A stretch of 64,000 bases of DNA. Source: Flavobacterium sp. WV_118_3. Its GTDB lineage: Bacteria > Bacteroidota > Bacteroidia > Flavobacteriales > Flavobacteriaceae. The DNA lies in contig NZ_CP156060.1 of assembly GCF_039778605.1 (NCBI RefSeq), forward strand, positions 107,501 through 171,500. Reading direction: 5' to 3'. Below are positions 44,360-52,059 of the stretch, in pieces. Position numbers and translations under genes: made by a program. How positions within the stretch are numbered: the first letter of the stretch is position 1; the number at the start of each line of letters is the position of its first letter. The notes beneath the pieces were generated by a model. It had not been told where the DNA came from, did no database searches, and worked only from the letters and a program-made list of their open reading frames with translations.

Positions 44360-45013
44360 TTACATTCCGTCCATTTGACGTAAAAATGCCTCGCGTTGTT
44401 CGTCTTCCCGTTTTTCGTAGGCATCAGCTTTTGCCTCGTCCTGCGGTACGCCTTCACCATAGCGATACATCAGACCCAGGGTTTCTGTTGCCCGTACATT
44501 TCCAAGCTGCGAAGCTTTGTCATACCAGGTTATCGCTTTCTCCATATCCTGCGGCATGTTGCTTCCTGTGGCATAAAAAGTACCCATATTATAGCAGGCT
44601 CTGTCACTGCCCGCATTGGCCGCTTTCAGGTTCCAGTTTGTTGCCGTTTCTGCATCGATTTCGGTTCCGATGCCGGTGGCGTAATAGACGTACAGTTCAA
44701 ACATGGCATCGGCATTGCCTAACGCAGCCGATTTTTGATGGTAGTCGAACGATACGGCATAATCCGGAGACAACCAGGATTCGCCGTTGTAATACAGTAG
44801 CCCCAGTTCGTACAACGCTGGACTATAGTCTTTTTCGCCTAGCTCTTTGTAGATGTCAATATATATACCGAGCGTTTCTTCCCCAAAGAAGGGCATTGAT
44901 TTCATCGATTCGAAATAATATTTTGTATCTCTGAATATTTGTTCGTGAGTGTATCTGCTAAAAGCATCATTGCTGATTATCGCTTTTAATTCGTCCTGAT
45001 CAATACGTTCCAT
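44360..45013 (-). CDS. Sel1-repeat protein
   Basis: 217 residues. Three to four Sel1-type repeats from about 70 to 205 (ALYELGLLYYNGESW, ADAMFELYVYYATGIGTE, RACYNMGTFYATGSNMPQ, RATETLGLMYRYGEGVPQ), with the usual A-W-Y/Lys pattern between them. No signal peptide, so cytosolic. Sel1 proteins are adaptors for larger complexes and are common near secretion systems and immunity clusters. Starts 17 bp after the TPR gene upstream. Confidence 0.88.
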   Translation of the reverse strand: MERIDQDELKAIISNDAFSRYTHEQIFRDTKYYFESMKSMPFFGEETLGIYIDIYKELGEKDYSPALYELGLLYYNGESWLSPDYAVSFDYHQKSAALGNADAMFELYVYYATGIGTEIDAETATNWNLKAANAGSDRACYNMGTFYATGSNMPQDMEKAITWYDKASQLGNVRATETLGLMYRYGEGVPQDEAKADAYEKREDEQREAFLRQMDGM

Positions 45014-45030
45014 ATTTTTTGATTGGATTA

Positions 45031-45888
45031 TTATTTTAACGCTTCGAAATTTTTCAGCAATTTGTTGTATTCTTTTTTGTCAGACGGAGACGCTATCAGT
45101 GCTTCAATTTTTGGAAGCTGTATTTCGGCATCTGTTTTACGCTTGTGGTAAATCAGGAAGTCACCGTAGTTCCAGTTGTTAAGAAAATACGATTTAATAG
45201 CAATACTTTCTTTGTAATGCGCTTCGGCATTTGCCAGGTCTTTATTCATAAGATAGCAGGAAGCCAACTGATCATTTAGAAACGCTTTGTCAGTATCGTC
45301 CCATTCTTCGTTGAGTGCGTTTCGATATACATCGATCGCGTCCTGATATTTGCGACTCATGATCAGCTTTCCGGCCGTATTGATAAAAGGTGTAGTTCTG
45401 TTGCTGGTTTCCGGAAATGATGAATGGTCTGAAGTTGTAGCATTCGACATGGTTATCTCGCCATTAAAAACAGAATTCTTTAGGTAGTTAACCAGTTTCG
45501 CATCAGTATTGGTTTGATCAAAGAAATTTTGCAGCTGTTTGTAGTTGCCCTCGTTAAGTACCACATTGGCATTAACAGAATTACTAAGTTTGTCATAAAG
45601 CGGATCGATAAGTTTGCTACCCGAAATATTCATCTCGGCAAATACCTTTCTCAACAGATCCAATACCGCGATAAGGTGGACTTTCTGCTCGGGTTTTACA
45701 TGGTTGTCATATGGGATTACAAATGCTTCTCCCAAAGCTCTTAAGGACGCATTGATTTCGCCGTCGTCAAATTTTTTCTTTGCATCGATCAGTTTTTCAG
45801 GTGCTTTTTTCAGATTCTTTTTTGAGGTGAACAACGAATAAATAATCAGGAGTGCAATCGCTCCTCCTCCAATGTAAAAATAATTCAT
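45031..45888 (-). CDS. Membrane-anchored TPR protein
   Basis: 285 residues: one N-terminal TM helix (about 3-19, no cleavage site), a helical middle (about 30-130), then two or three TPR motifs (about 165-265; YQDAIDVYRNALNEEWDDTDKAFLNDQ, LANAEAHYKESIAIKSYFLNNW). First gene of the minus-strand Sel1-WGR-ankyrin run, with a recognisable promoter. The TPR domain probably faces the cytosol or periplasm and binds a partner protein; no further function can be given. Confidence 0.8.
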   Translation of the reverse strand: MNYFYIGGGAIALLIIYSLFTSKKNLKKAPEKLIDAKKKFDDGEINASLRALGEAFVIPYDNHVKPEQKVHLIAVLDLLRKVFAEMNISGSKLIDPLYDKLSNSVNANVVLNEGNYKQLQNFFDQTNTDAKLVNYLKNSVFNGEITMSNATTSDHSSFPETSNRTTPFINTAGKLIMSRKYQDAIDVYRNALNEEWDDTDKAFLNDQLASCYLMNKDLANAEAHYKESIAIKSYFLNNWNYGDFLIYHKRKTDAEIQLPKIEALIASPSDKKEYNKLLKNFEALK

Positions 45889-45956
45889 AGTTAATTTAAG
45901 TCATAGTGGTTAATAAGATCGTTTTTAACTCCATCCGGATGAAATGATGAGTCTGG

Positions 45957-45987
45957 CAAAAATAGGCCGATTATTTATATAGCCAAA
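45957..45987 (-). promoter_or_regulatory. Promoter of the TPR-Sel1-WGR-ankyrin gene run
   Basis: Minus strand: -33 TTTG (45987-45984), 19-bp spacer, -7 TATTTTTG (45964-45957), both matching the consensus. Leader of about 60 nt. Confidence 0.7.
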
Positions 45988-46229
45988 TATTTACAAAAAA
46001 AATCATAAAAATTTTATATGAAGAAAAGATTCCGCTATTTCTTAGGTTGGATCAGTCGTTTGTGGAGTTCTGCATTTCGGTGTTGGATTATCCAACACAT
46101 TTTGGGTATATCCGGGGTTGTTTTGTTTTAAAACCGAATGTGTTAAAAGAGATTAAAATATCTCTCTCATTTGTGACTTACTCTATATTTGTGCGAAATC
46201 ATTCAATCATTAAACGCAGTTAAAATCAA
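45988..46229. other. Intergenic region before the retropepsin-like gene
   Basis: Contains a hairpin GTGTTGGA-TTA-TCCAACAC (46080-46098), a 37-codon ATG frame at 46018-46131 rich in Trp and basic residues (not supported as a gene), and a perfect -7 element TATATTTG at 46184-46191, about 38 nt before the start codon, with no good -33 at the right distance. Confidence 0.5.
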
Positions 46230-47384
46230 ATGAAACATTACTGTCTTACGTTTCTTCTGTTGCTTTCGGCTTATGGCTTTTCACAAAACCGATTACCGGT
46301 GATCAAAGCGAATGCCAAAACAGCAACAATTCAGGAAGTCGGGCAACCGCTAAAGAAATGGAATTTAAGTCCGGAAATTAAAATCGATGTCTTTACAACC
46401 AATAAGTTGGTACAACCGGTTACGGTAAAATTTAAAACGGATATCGATTCCATTAGTTTTAAATTAAAACCCGGGCAACAAAAAGATTTTATTGTTTTGC
46501 TCAATGGAAAGGATTCCTGTTATACCCGAATTCAAAGTCCTGAGGTGAAAAATTTTAGACGCGTACAACCGGAAGTTCACGATACGATCCCATTTGCCAT
46601 TAATAAGCACAATACCAATTCGATTAAAGTGGTGTTAAACAAAATGGATACGTTAAATCTGAATTTCGATTCGGGTGCTACCGAAGTGGTGCTGATTGAA
46701 GAGGCCTTAAAAAACAAGGTGAAAAGCAAACTGGATCTGTATAATACGCTACATGACATTAAAGTTGGAAGCAGAACGTACCAATCGAAGGTTTACGATA
46801 TCCAATTAGCAGGCCATGGTGTCGACGGTCTTTTAGGCTGGGATAATTTCGACGGTTATATTGTCGAGCTCAATTACGATAAAAATATCATGGTTGTGCA
46901 TTCAAAACTGCCAAAAGCCGTAAAACAAAACAAAGCGGTTGACAAGTTTAAAATGAAATATTTTAATCAGGTATTTTATATCGAAGGCCGGATAACACAA
47001 GGCAGGAAGACCCTAAAAGACTGGTTTATGTTTGATACCGGATACCAGAAAACGGCTGTCCTGGACAATGATCTTTTAAACAAGTCGAAATTCCCGGTTG
47101 CTGAAATGGCAGTAATTCGTACAGATACACTTCTTGGTATAATGAAAAATAAGATTCCGGTGGTAACTTCCAAGCTGGAAAGCCTGAAAATAGGGAAGCA
47201 CGAGCTGAAAAATGTACCGGCTCAGATTTTAACAACCAACAAACCGGTACGCGGTGCCAATGTTCATATTTTAGGAAGTGATGTTTTAAAGCGATTTAAC
47301 ACCTTTTTTGACTTTCAGGAAAATGTAGTTTATTTATTGCCGAATCAGTTGTATGAGGCTGACTATATTGAGAAAGCACCCTGA
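46230..47384 (+). CDS. Exported retropepsin-like aspartyl protease family protein
   Basis: 384 residues with a signal peptide (about 1-18, ending YGFSQ). Two aspartyl-protease-type lobes: the first contains FDSGATEVVL (D147-S-G149), the second FDTGYQKTAVL (D268-T-G270), and each lobe ends in a glycine-rich flap partner (VDGLLGWDNF; HILGSDVLKRF). The two-lobed D-S/T-G layout suggests a periplasmic or surface aspartic peptidase. An inactive binding protein is possible because the fit to any single family is loose. Monocistronic; ends at a bidirectional terminator. Confidence 0.8.
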   Translation: MKHYCLTFLLLLSAYGFSQNRLPVIKANAKTATIQEVGQPLKKWNLSPEIKIDVFTTNKLVQPVTVKFKTDIDSISFKLKPGQQKDFIVLLNGKDSCYTRIQSPEVKNFRRVQPEVHDTIPFAINKHNTNSIKVVLNKMDTLNLNFDSGATEVVLIEEALKNKVKSKLDLYNTLHDIKVGSRTYQSKVYDIQLAGHGVDGLLGWDNFDGYIVELNYDKNIMVVHSKLPKAVKQNKAVDKFKMKYFNQVFYIEGRITQGRKTLKDWFMFDTGYQKTAVLDNDLLNKSKFPVAEMAVIRTDTLLGIMKNKIPVVTSKLESLKIGKHELKNVPAQILTTNKPVRGANVHILGSDVLKRFNTFFDFQENVVYLLPNQLYEADYIEKAP

Positions 47385-47396
47385 GAATTGGATTAT

Positions 47397-47427
47397 AAAA
47401 AACGACCCGGATAGGTGTCGTTTTTTG
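47397..47427. terminator. Bidirectional terminator
   Basis: Stem AAAAACGAC / GTCGTTTTT with a T tail on the plus strand and an A run on the other side. Shared by the retropepsin-like gene and the convergent MocR-type regulator. Confidence 0.8.
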
Positions 47428-47430
47428 TTT

Positions 47431-48909
47431 TTACAGTATTTTTTTTAGGATAGCAACACTTCGGGTCAATTCGTCTTTCGATGCCGAAGCAAAACCCAAT
47501 CGGATCGAATTGGTGCTGTAATCCGAATATTGATGTGTTTTTCCATCGGATAGTAATAAACCTTTTCGAAGTGCTTTTTGAGCCAATGATTCCAGATTGA
47601 TGGAATCGGCAAAAGTCGTCCAAACCGTCATACCACCTTCCGGAACGGTAAAAGTGACCGCATCGGATAATTCGTTGGTGAGTAAATCACAAAACAAATT
47701 CCGTCGTTCTTCATAAATGGCAATCGCTTTTCGTGTATAGCGCTGTAGTGTTCCGTCCTGTAAAATAGTGGCCATCGCATTGTCGAGCATATGATCGCCC
47801 TGTCGGTCCAATAAAATCCGAACCTGTGCCAGATGTTCGATCACGTTTTCCGCACCGACCAGATAGCCCATTCGAAAGGCTGGCGAAAAACTTTTGCTAA
47901 AAGAGCCGCAATACATCACCATTCCGTTTTCATCGGCGCTGGCTAAAGGTAATAACGGACGGTGTTTGTAATGAAAATCAAAATCGTAATCGTCTTCAAA
48001 AATGATAAAACCGTATTCATTGGCCAGTCGTAATAACTCCAAACGCCGGTCAATACGTAGGGAAACGGTTGTTGGATAATGATGGTGTGGGGTCACATAA
48101 ACCATTCGCACTTTTTGCGTCCGACATATTTCTTTTAGCGCATCAACAACAATACCGTGTTCGTCGACCGGAATACCAATAAGATGTGCGCCGGCATGAA
48201 GAAAATTATGATCGGCTCTTTTCCAACCGGGAATTCCGGAAACCACTACATCGCCGGGGCGAATCAAAGCGGTACAAACCAGATTGATGCCCATTAGGGT
48301 TCCGCGTACGGAAAGTATATTCTGAGCGGTTGTTTTTAAGCCGCGTGTCGCGTTGAGGTACTCCGATAAAGTTTCCCGGTAATATTGCGGGCCGGCCGGA
48401 TCGTTATAACTGCCAAACCGGTGGTAAAGTCCGCCGCGCGTGAGCTGGTTGCGGTAGGCGCGGTACAGTTCCTTTAAAGGCGCCAGACTCGGATCGGGAT
48501 AACCGTCGTCCAGATGAAGCTCCGGTATAAAGATATCGGTTGCCTTATCCGGATAGTTTTGAAAGGGAATACTAAAGCCTGCTTTTTTCATAGCCGGTCT
48601 ATGCCGATTGCCGGTTAGTGTTTCCGGTTCATGATCCACAAGATGGGCGGAGATAAAAGTACCACGACCGACAAAACTTTCTAACCATCCTTGCATTTGC
48701 AGTTCTTCATATGCCTTTCCTACGGTGATCCGGTTAATTTGCAATAGTCCGGCAAGATCTCTGGTAGAAGGTAGTTGCTGACCTGATCGGAGTGTGCCTT
48801 TTTTGATAAAATCAAGCAAAATATCAGCCAGTTGTAAGTATACCGGACGCGCTATAGAAGGATCAAGTACGATGTTTTCGAATAAAGAATGCAGTATTGG
48901 ACTATTCAT
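47431..48909 (-). CDS. MocR/PdxR-type transcriptional regulator (GntR plus aminotransferase-like)
   Basis: 492 residues: N-terminal GntR winged helix (about 15-85; RSGQQLPSTRDLAGLLQINRITV) and a fold type I aminotransferase-like domain (about 110-490) with the PLP lysine K339 in CGSFSKSFSPAFRMGYL. MocR proteins sense PLP or PLP adducts and usually regulate an adjacent divergent gene. Here the divergent genes are two GNAT acetyltransferases, and the 70-bp gap contains the palindrome GATAAT-CT-ATTATC (48932-48945), a natural operator candidate. Effector and target remain inferred. Confidence 0.92.
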   Translation of the reverse strand: MNSPILHSLFENIVLDPSIARPVYLQLADILLDFIKKGTLRSGQQLPSTRDLAGLLQINRITVGKAYEELQMQGWLESFVGRGTFISAHLVDHEPETLTGNRHRPAMKKAGFSIPFQNYPDKATDIFIPELHLDDGYPDPSLAPLKELYRAYRNQLTRGGLYHRFGSYNDPAGPQYYRETLSEYLNATRGLKTTAQNILSVRGTLMGINLVCTALIRPGDVVVSGIPGWKRADHNFLHAGAHLIGIPVDEHGIVVDALKEICRTQKVRMVYVTPHHHYPTTVSLRIDRRLELLRLANEYGFIIFEDDYDFDFHYKHRPLLPLASADENGMVMYCGSFSKSFSPAFRMGYLVGAENVIEHLAQVRILLDRQGDHMLDNAMATILQDGTLQRYTRKAIAIYEERRNLFCDLLTNELSDAVTFTVPEGGMTVWTTFADSINLESLAQKALRKGLLLSDGKTHQYSDYSTNSIRLGFASASKDELTRSVAILKKIL

Positions 48910-48931
48910 AATAATAGTATTGGATGATAAA

Positions 48932-48957
48932 GATAATCTATTATCAATTTAATTTTG
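48932..48957. promoter_or_regulatory. Divergent promoter region with palindromic operator candidate
   Basis: Palindrome GATAAT-CT-ATTATC at 48932-48945, followed on the plus strand by a perfect -7 element TAATTTTG (48950-48957) about 22 nt before the first GNAT start. A regulator bound to the palindrome would sit just upstream of the -7 element. Confidence 0.5.
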
Positions 48958-48979
48958 ACAGCACAAAAGAATAATTACA

Positions 48980-49429
48980 ATGGAATTTACAATACGGGAA
49001 TGCAAAGCAACCGATCTCGATACCTTGGTTGCCTTATGCGCGAAACATGCCGATTACGAACGGGCGACGTATGAGGCTCGTGGTAAAAAGGAAAAACTAA
49101 ACGACGCTCTTTTTTCGGATAACAAAAAGTTATACGGTATTGTAGCGGAAGTGGCTGGTGAAGTGATCGGTTATGCGACCTATACATTTGATTTTTCCAC
49201 CTGGGAGGCGCAAAAGTTTATTTATCTGGATTGTTTGTATCTGGAAGCCGCGTATCGTAATTTTGGAATCGGTCAAGCTTTGATGGAAAAAGTAATCGAA
49301 ATCGGACAAACCCAAAATTGTATCAACATGCAATGGCAAACGCCTGATTTTAATGAAAAAGCCATCCGTTTTTACAAACGTATCGGCGGAATCGGGAAAG
49401 AAAAAGTACGGTTTACATTACCGATATAA
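48980..49429 (+). CDS. GNAT-family N-acetyltransferase
   Basis: 149 residues, a single GNAT domain. The acetyl-CoA loop is YRNFGIGQALM (Q/RxxGxG/A motif), preceded by the strand FIYLDCLYLE and followed by NEKAIRFYKRIG. Transfers acetyl from acetyl-CoA to an amine; the compact size and sequence layout are like spermidine/diamine acetyltransferases, but substrate choice is open. Divergent from the MocR regulator and 18 bp before a second GNAT. Confidence 0.88.
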   Translation: MEFTIRECKATDLDTLVALCAKHADYERATYEARGKKEKLNDALFSDNKKLYGIVAEVAGEVIGYATYTFDFSTWEAQKFIYLDCLYLEAAYRNFGIGQALMEKVIEIGQTQNCINMQWQTPDFNEKAIRFYKRIGGIGKEKVRFTLPI

Positions 49430-49447
49430 ACACAAAAAGCAAATAAT

Positions 49448-49969
49448 ATGGAAAAGATAATCATTCGGGAAATTACGCTTCAGGATATGGAAGTATGGCA
49501 AGCCTTGGCAAAAGAGACGTTTTTTGAAACGTTTTCGGAAAATAATTCCGCAGAAAACATGGAGCAGTATCTCGAAAATAGTTTTAATATTCCGAGGTTA
49601 ACGGCCGAATTAAACAATCCGGATTCACAGTTTTTTATGGCTTGGGATGGGACAATGGCTGTCGGTTATCTAAAGTTAAATTCCGGAACAGCACAAACCG
49701 AATTGCAAGACGATACGGCTCTTGAGATCGAACGTATTTATGTGAAAAGCAGCTACCACGGACAAAAAGTGGGTCAGTTGCTATATGAAAAAGCATTGGA
49801 CACGGCACAAAAGGATCGAAAAGCTTATGTATGGTTGGCCGTATGGGAAGAAAATCACCGGGCGATTCGATTTTATACCAAAAACGGATTCGTGGCTTTT
49901 GATACCCATATTTTCAGATTGGGTAATGAGGAACAAACCGATATCATGATGAAAAAGGTTTTGGAGTAA
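49448..49969 (+). CDS. GNAT-family N-acetyltransferase
   Basis: 173 residues. The GNAT acetyl-CoA loop is SSYHGQKVGQLLYEKAL, with ALEIERIYV before it and WLAVWEENHRAIRFYTKNGFVAF after it. Second gene of the two-gene unit and not a recent duplicate of the first (low similarity outside the core). Substrate unknown. A terminator follows at 50004. Confidence 0.88.
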   Translation: MEKIIIREITLQDMEVWQALAKETFFETFSENNSAENMEQYLENSFNIPRLTAELNNPDSQFFMAWDGTMAVGYLKLNSGTAQTELQDDTALEIERIYVKSSYHGQKVGQLLYEKALDTAQKDRKAYVWLAVWEENHRAIRFYTKNGFVAFDTHIFRLGNEEQTDIMMKKVLE

Positions 49970-50003
49970 GAGCTGTTCTTATCCATTATAAGGACCGTTT
50001 TAT

Positions 50004-50033
50004 AACCCTGCATTCGTGCGGGGTTCATTTTTT
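50004..50033 (+). terminator. Terminator of the GNAT pair
   Basis: Stem AACCCTGCA / TGCGGGGTT (one internal T-G mismatch) around TTCG, then CATTTTTT. Confidence 0.75.
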
Positions 50034-50274
50034 AACCCGTTTTTCTTCGTCATTTATTAAATTCAAATTTGTAAAATCTGTTTTTGTTTATCAATTCCGG
50101 AAGATATCGGGAAAATTACGATGTAGTTTGAGGTAAAATGCTAATTTTGCGGAATACACACTAAAGTTGTTAAACCGGAAAGTGTTTTTTAGAAGATAAA
50201 CAATAAATAGATAGCGAAATTGCTATTATTGCAAATAATGGCAATACCGATTTTTAATAAGTAACGAAACGATT
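50034..50274. promoter_or_regulatory. Intergenic region holding the phnA promoter
   Basis: AT-rich. A perfect -7 element TAATTTTG lies at 50142-50149, but the nearest TTTG upstream is only 11 bp away, so the -33 is not settled. A second AT-rich inverted motif (ATTATT-GCA-AATAAT) lies near 50225-50239. No ORF. Confidence 0.4.
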
Positions 50275-50616
50275 ATGTCTGACGAAATGAAAACATGTCC
50301 GCAATGCGGATCGCCTTACGGGTATTATTTAAATGATGAAGCGTATGCTTGTCCGGAATGTACACACGAGTGGAATCCTGCCGAAGTAGGTTCGCAAGAA
50401 GTTCTGGTGATAAAAGATTCAAATGGGAATATTTTACAGGATGGCGATGCGGTAATTGTAATTAAAGACCTTCCGGTTAAAGGTGCTAAAGGGCCGATTA
50501 AAGCGGGAACCAAAGTAAAAAATATCCGTCTTACCGATGGTGATCATAATATCGACTGTAAAATCGATGGTTTTGGAGCAATGGCTTTAAAGTCGGAATT
50601 TGTTCGAAAAGCTTAA
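50275..50616 (+). CDS. phnA: PhnA/YjdM-family zinc-ribbon protein
   Basis: 113 residues, cytosolic. An N-terminal zinc ribbon with [10 protein letters not shown] and CPECTHEW (two CxxC pairs), then a beta-barrel-like PhnA domain ([35 protein letters not shown]). The length matches E. coli YjdM/PhnA (111). The family name refers to phosphonate use, but E. coli PhnA is not the phosphonoacetate hydrolase of the same name; no phosphonate genes are nearby. Single gene. Confidence 0.9.
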   Translation: MSDEMKTCPQCGSPYGYYLNDEAYACPECTHEWNPAEVGSQEVLVIKDSNGNILQDGDAVIVIKDLPVKGAKGPIKAGTKVKNIRLTDGDHNIDCKIDGFGAMALKSEFVRKA

Positions 50617-50634
50617 GTATCAAATTCAAAATAT

Positions 50635-50664
50635 AAAAGGACATACTATCGAGTATGTCCTTTT
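50635..50664. terminator. Bidirectional terminator
   Basis: Perfect 13-bp stem AAAAGGACATACT / AGTATGTCCTTTT with loop ATCG. Ends phnA and the convergent SRPBCC operon. Confidence 0.92.
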
Positions 50665-50668
50665 ATAT

Positions 50669-51079
50669 TTAATGACTTTCGGCATATTTTTTAAAGTTGT
50701 TTAAAATAGCTTGCCATCCGTTTTGTTGCATTTCAATTGGATTTTGATTTTCCGGATCAAAGGTAATAATAAGATCGGTTGCGTTATCGTTTTCATGGAA
50801 AGTTACGGTTACTTGTCGGCTGTCTGGCATGGTGTAGCTAAAGTGTTTGCCATCGCTGATTTCGTTATAAATGGCTTCAAATTCAAAACCAAAACTACCG
50901 TCCCGAGCTTCCATTCGGGCGCTATAGGTACCGCCAACCTGCATGTCGTTTGTCGCTTTCGGACAATGCCAGGATGGATCAGCAAAGTTCCATTGGGTAA
51001 TGTGTTCCGGTTGTGTGTAATAATTCCAGACTTTGTCTTTGTCAGCAGAAATAGTAGCGTTAATTGTGATTTTAGACAT
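50669..51079 (-). CDS. SRPBCC/AHSA1-family protein
   Basis: 136 residues, START-like SRPBCC fold of the AHSA1 group: NATISADKDKVWNYYTQPEHITQWNFADP at the N-terminus, then strands GGTYSARMEARDG and a C-terminal long helix (MQQNGWQAILNNFKKYAES). Such proteins bind small hydrophobic ligands and are very often in operon with an ArsR-type regulator, as here. Last of three genes, 3 bp after the previous one. Confidence 0.88.
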   Translation of the reverse strand: MSKITINATISADKDKVWNYYTQPEHITQWNFADPSWHCPKATNDMQVGGTYSARMEARDGSFGFEFEAIYNEISDGKHFSYTMPDSRQVTVTFHENDNATDLIITFDPENQNPIEMQQNGWQAILNNFKKYAESH

Positions 51080-51082
51080 ATG

Positions 51083-51586
51083 TTATCGGGTTAAGATTAA
51101 TAGTAATTCGTCCAGTTTTTCAAGTGTGGCAATCATTCCCGGTTCCATGCCCATTTGAATTACGGTTTCCAGATCGGATAAGGATTTATAGGTTACAATG
51201 GTTTCGACCAACGTATTGTCGCCTTTATCGGTAAAGTTTACCAGCCAGTCGGAACTGGGAAGGTCTTTGTTCAAATCGCCGGCTTCATTAGCAAAAGCAT
51301 CCCAGGCCGTGTAGTAATCGATTGGTTTGATTTTCTGGTAGGCCATCCAGTTCCAATATTCGGTACCGTTGGGTTCGATCATCGCATAATGCCAATGACC
51401 GCCTTCGCTAAAATCCATCGTTTTGGTTTTGGTGGTTAACGGTTTTGGCGCAAACCACTGATCCAATAGTTCTCTTTTGGTATAACAATCCCAAACCAAT
51501 TGACGGTTGGCCATAAACTCACGTCTAATAGTCAAAGTGTTCTTCTCCTTGTCGGCAAGGAAATCAAACTGTAAATTGTGTTTCAT
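51083..51586 (-). CDS. SRPBCC/AHSA1-family protein
   Basis: 167 residues, same fold as its neighbour: [33 protein letters not shown] at the start, [26 protein letters not shown] in the sheet and a C-terminal helix ([17 protein letters not shown]). Its start codon overlaps the stop of the ArsR gene by four bases (ATGA), indicating translational coupling. Probably binds the same or a related small molecule as the second SRPBCC protein. Confidence 0.88.
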   Translation of the reverse strand: MKHNLQFDFLADKEKNTLTIRREFMANRQLVWDCYTKRELLDQWFAPKPLTTKTKTMDFSEGGHWHYAMIEPNGTEYWNWMAYQKIKPIDYYTAWDAFANEAGDLNKDLPSSDWLVNFTDKGDNTLVETIVTYKSLSDLETVIQMGMEPGMIATLEKLDELLLILTR

Positions 51587-51903
51587 TTTTGTTGGTTTTT
51601 AAGGTGGTCTAATAGGTTGTCGAGTTGTTCGAAACGGCTTTCCCATATCGTGCGGAATTGTTCCAGCCATTGATCAATTTCTTTCATCTTGTCGATTTCA
51701 AGCTGGTAATAAATTTCCCGTCCTTGTTGTTCCTGTTTTAACAACTGACATTCGGTTAGTATTTTCAGGTGTTTGGAAACAGCCTGCCGCGTCGTGTTAA
51801 AATGTTCGGCTATCGCATTGGGGGTCATTGCCTGTACGGCAATCAATGTGAGTATGGCTCTTCGGGTTGGGTCGGCAATGGCTTGAAATATATCGCGTCG
51901 CAT
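51583..51903 (-). CDS. ArsR-family winged-helix repressor
   Basis: 106 residues from the ATG at 51903. A frame open upstream begins with TTG at 51930, but that lies at the predicted transcription start, so the ATG is preferred. ArsR winged helix: [21 protein letters not shown], recognition helix [13 protein letters not shown], wing [12 protein letters not shown]. No metal-binding cysteines, so it is of the AHSA1-linked ArsR type, not a metal sensor. Probably represses its own operon through the direct repeats at 51919-51964. Confidence 0.9.
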   Translation of the reverse strand: MRRDIFQAIADPTRRAILTLIAVQAMTPNAIAEHFNTTRQAVSKHLKILTECQLLKQEQQGREIYYQLEIDKMKEIDQWLEQFRTIWESRFEQLDNLLDHLKNQQK

Positions 51904-51918
51904 AATCTGTTCTTTTTT

Positions 51919-51969
51919 ATATGAAACCAATCAGTTGCAAATATATATGAAACTATTCGGTTGCGCAAA
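51919..51969 (-). promoter_or_regulatory. ArsR-SRPBCC promoter with two direct-repeat operators
   Basis: Minus strand: -33 TTTG (51969-51966), 20-bp spacer, -7 TATATTTG (51945-51938). Two 20-bp direct repeats that match at 17 positions, GCAACCGAATAGTTTCATAT (51964-51945) and GCAACTGATTGGTTTCATAT (51938-51919), cover the spacer and the transcription start with a period of 26 bp. This is an ideal layout for autorepression. Confidence 0.8.
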
Positions 51970-51995
51970 TGATTTTAAATAAAAAATCAATAGGC

Positions 51996-52024
51996 ATAAA
52001 AAAAACAGCCGATTTTCTGACTGG
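51996..52024 (-). terminator. Weak terminator of the outer-membrane receptor gene
   Basis: On the minus strand, stem CCAGTC / CGGCTG (with a T-G pair) around AGAAAAT is followed by eight T. It lies about 36 bp beyond the receptor stop codon. Confidence 0.5.
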
Positions 52025-52059
52025 TTTTTAGGGGTTTACTTTGGAAATAGTGAGATTTA

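Noticed and set aside
10920..46000. Complete contractile injection system or type VI secretion locus
   Set aside because: Only the AAA+ ATPase and a toxin-like cargo are present; no sheath, tube, spike or baseplate protein was recognised.
46018..46131. 37-codon ATG frame rich in Trp, Arg and Ile
   Set aside because: Too short to judge; it overlaps a hairpin and has no clear promoter at the right distance. Kept only as a note.
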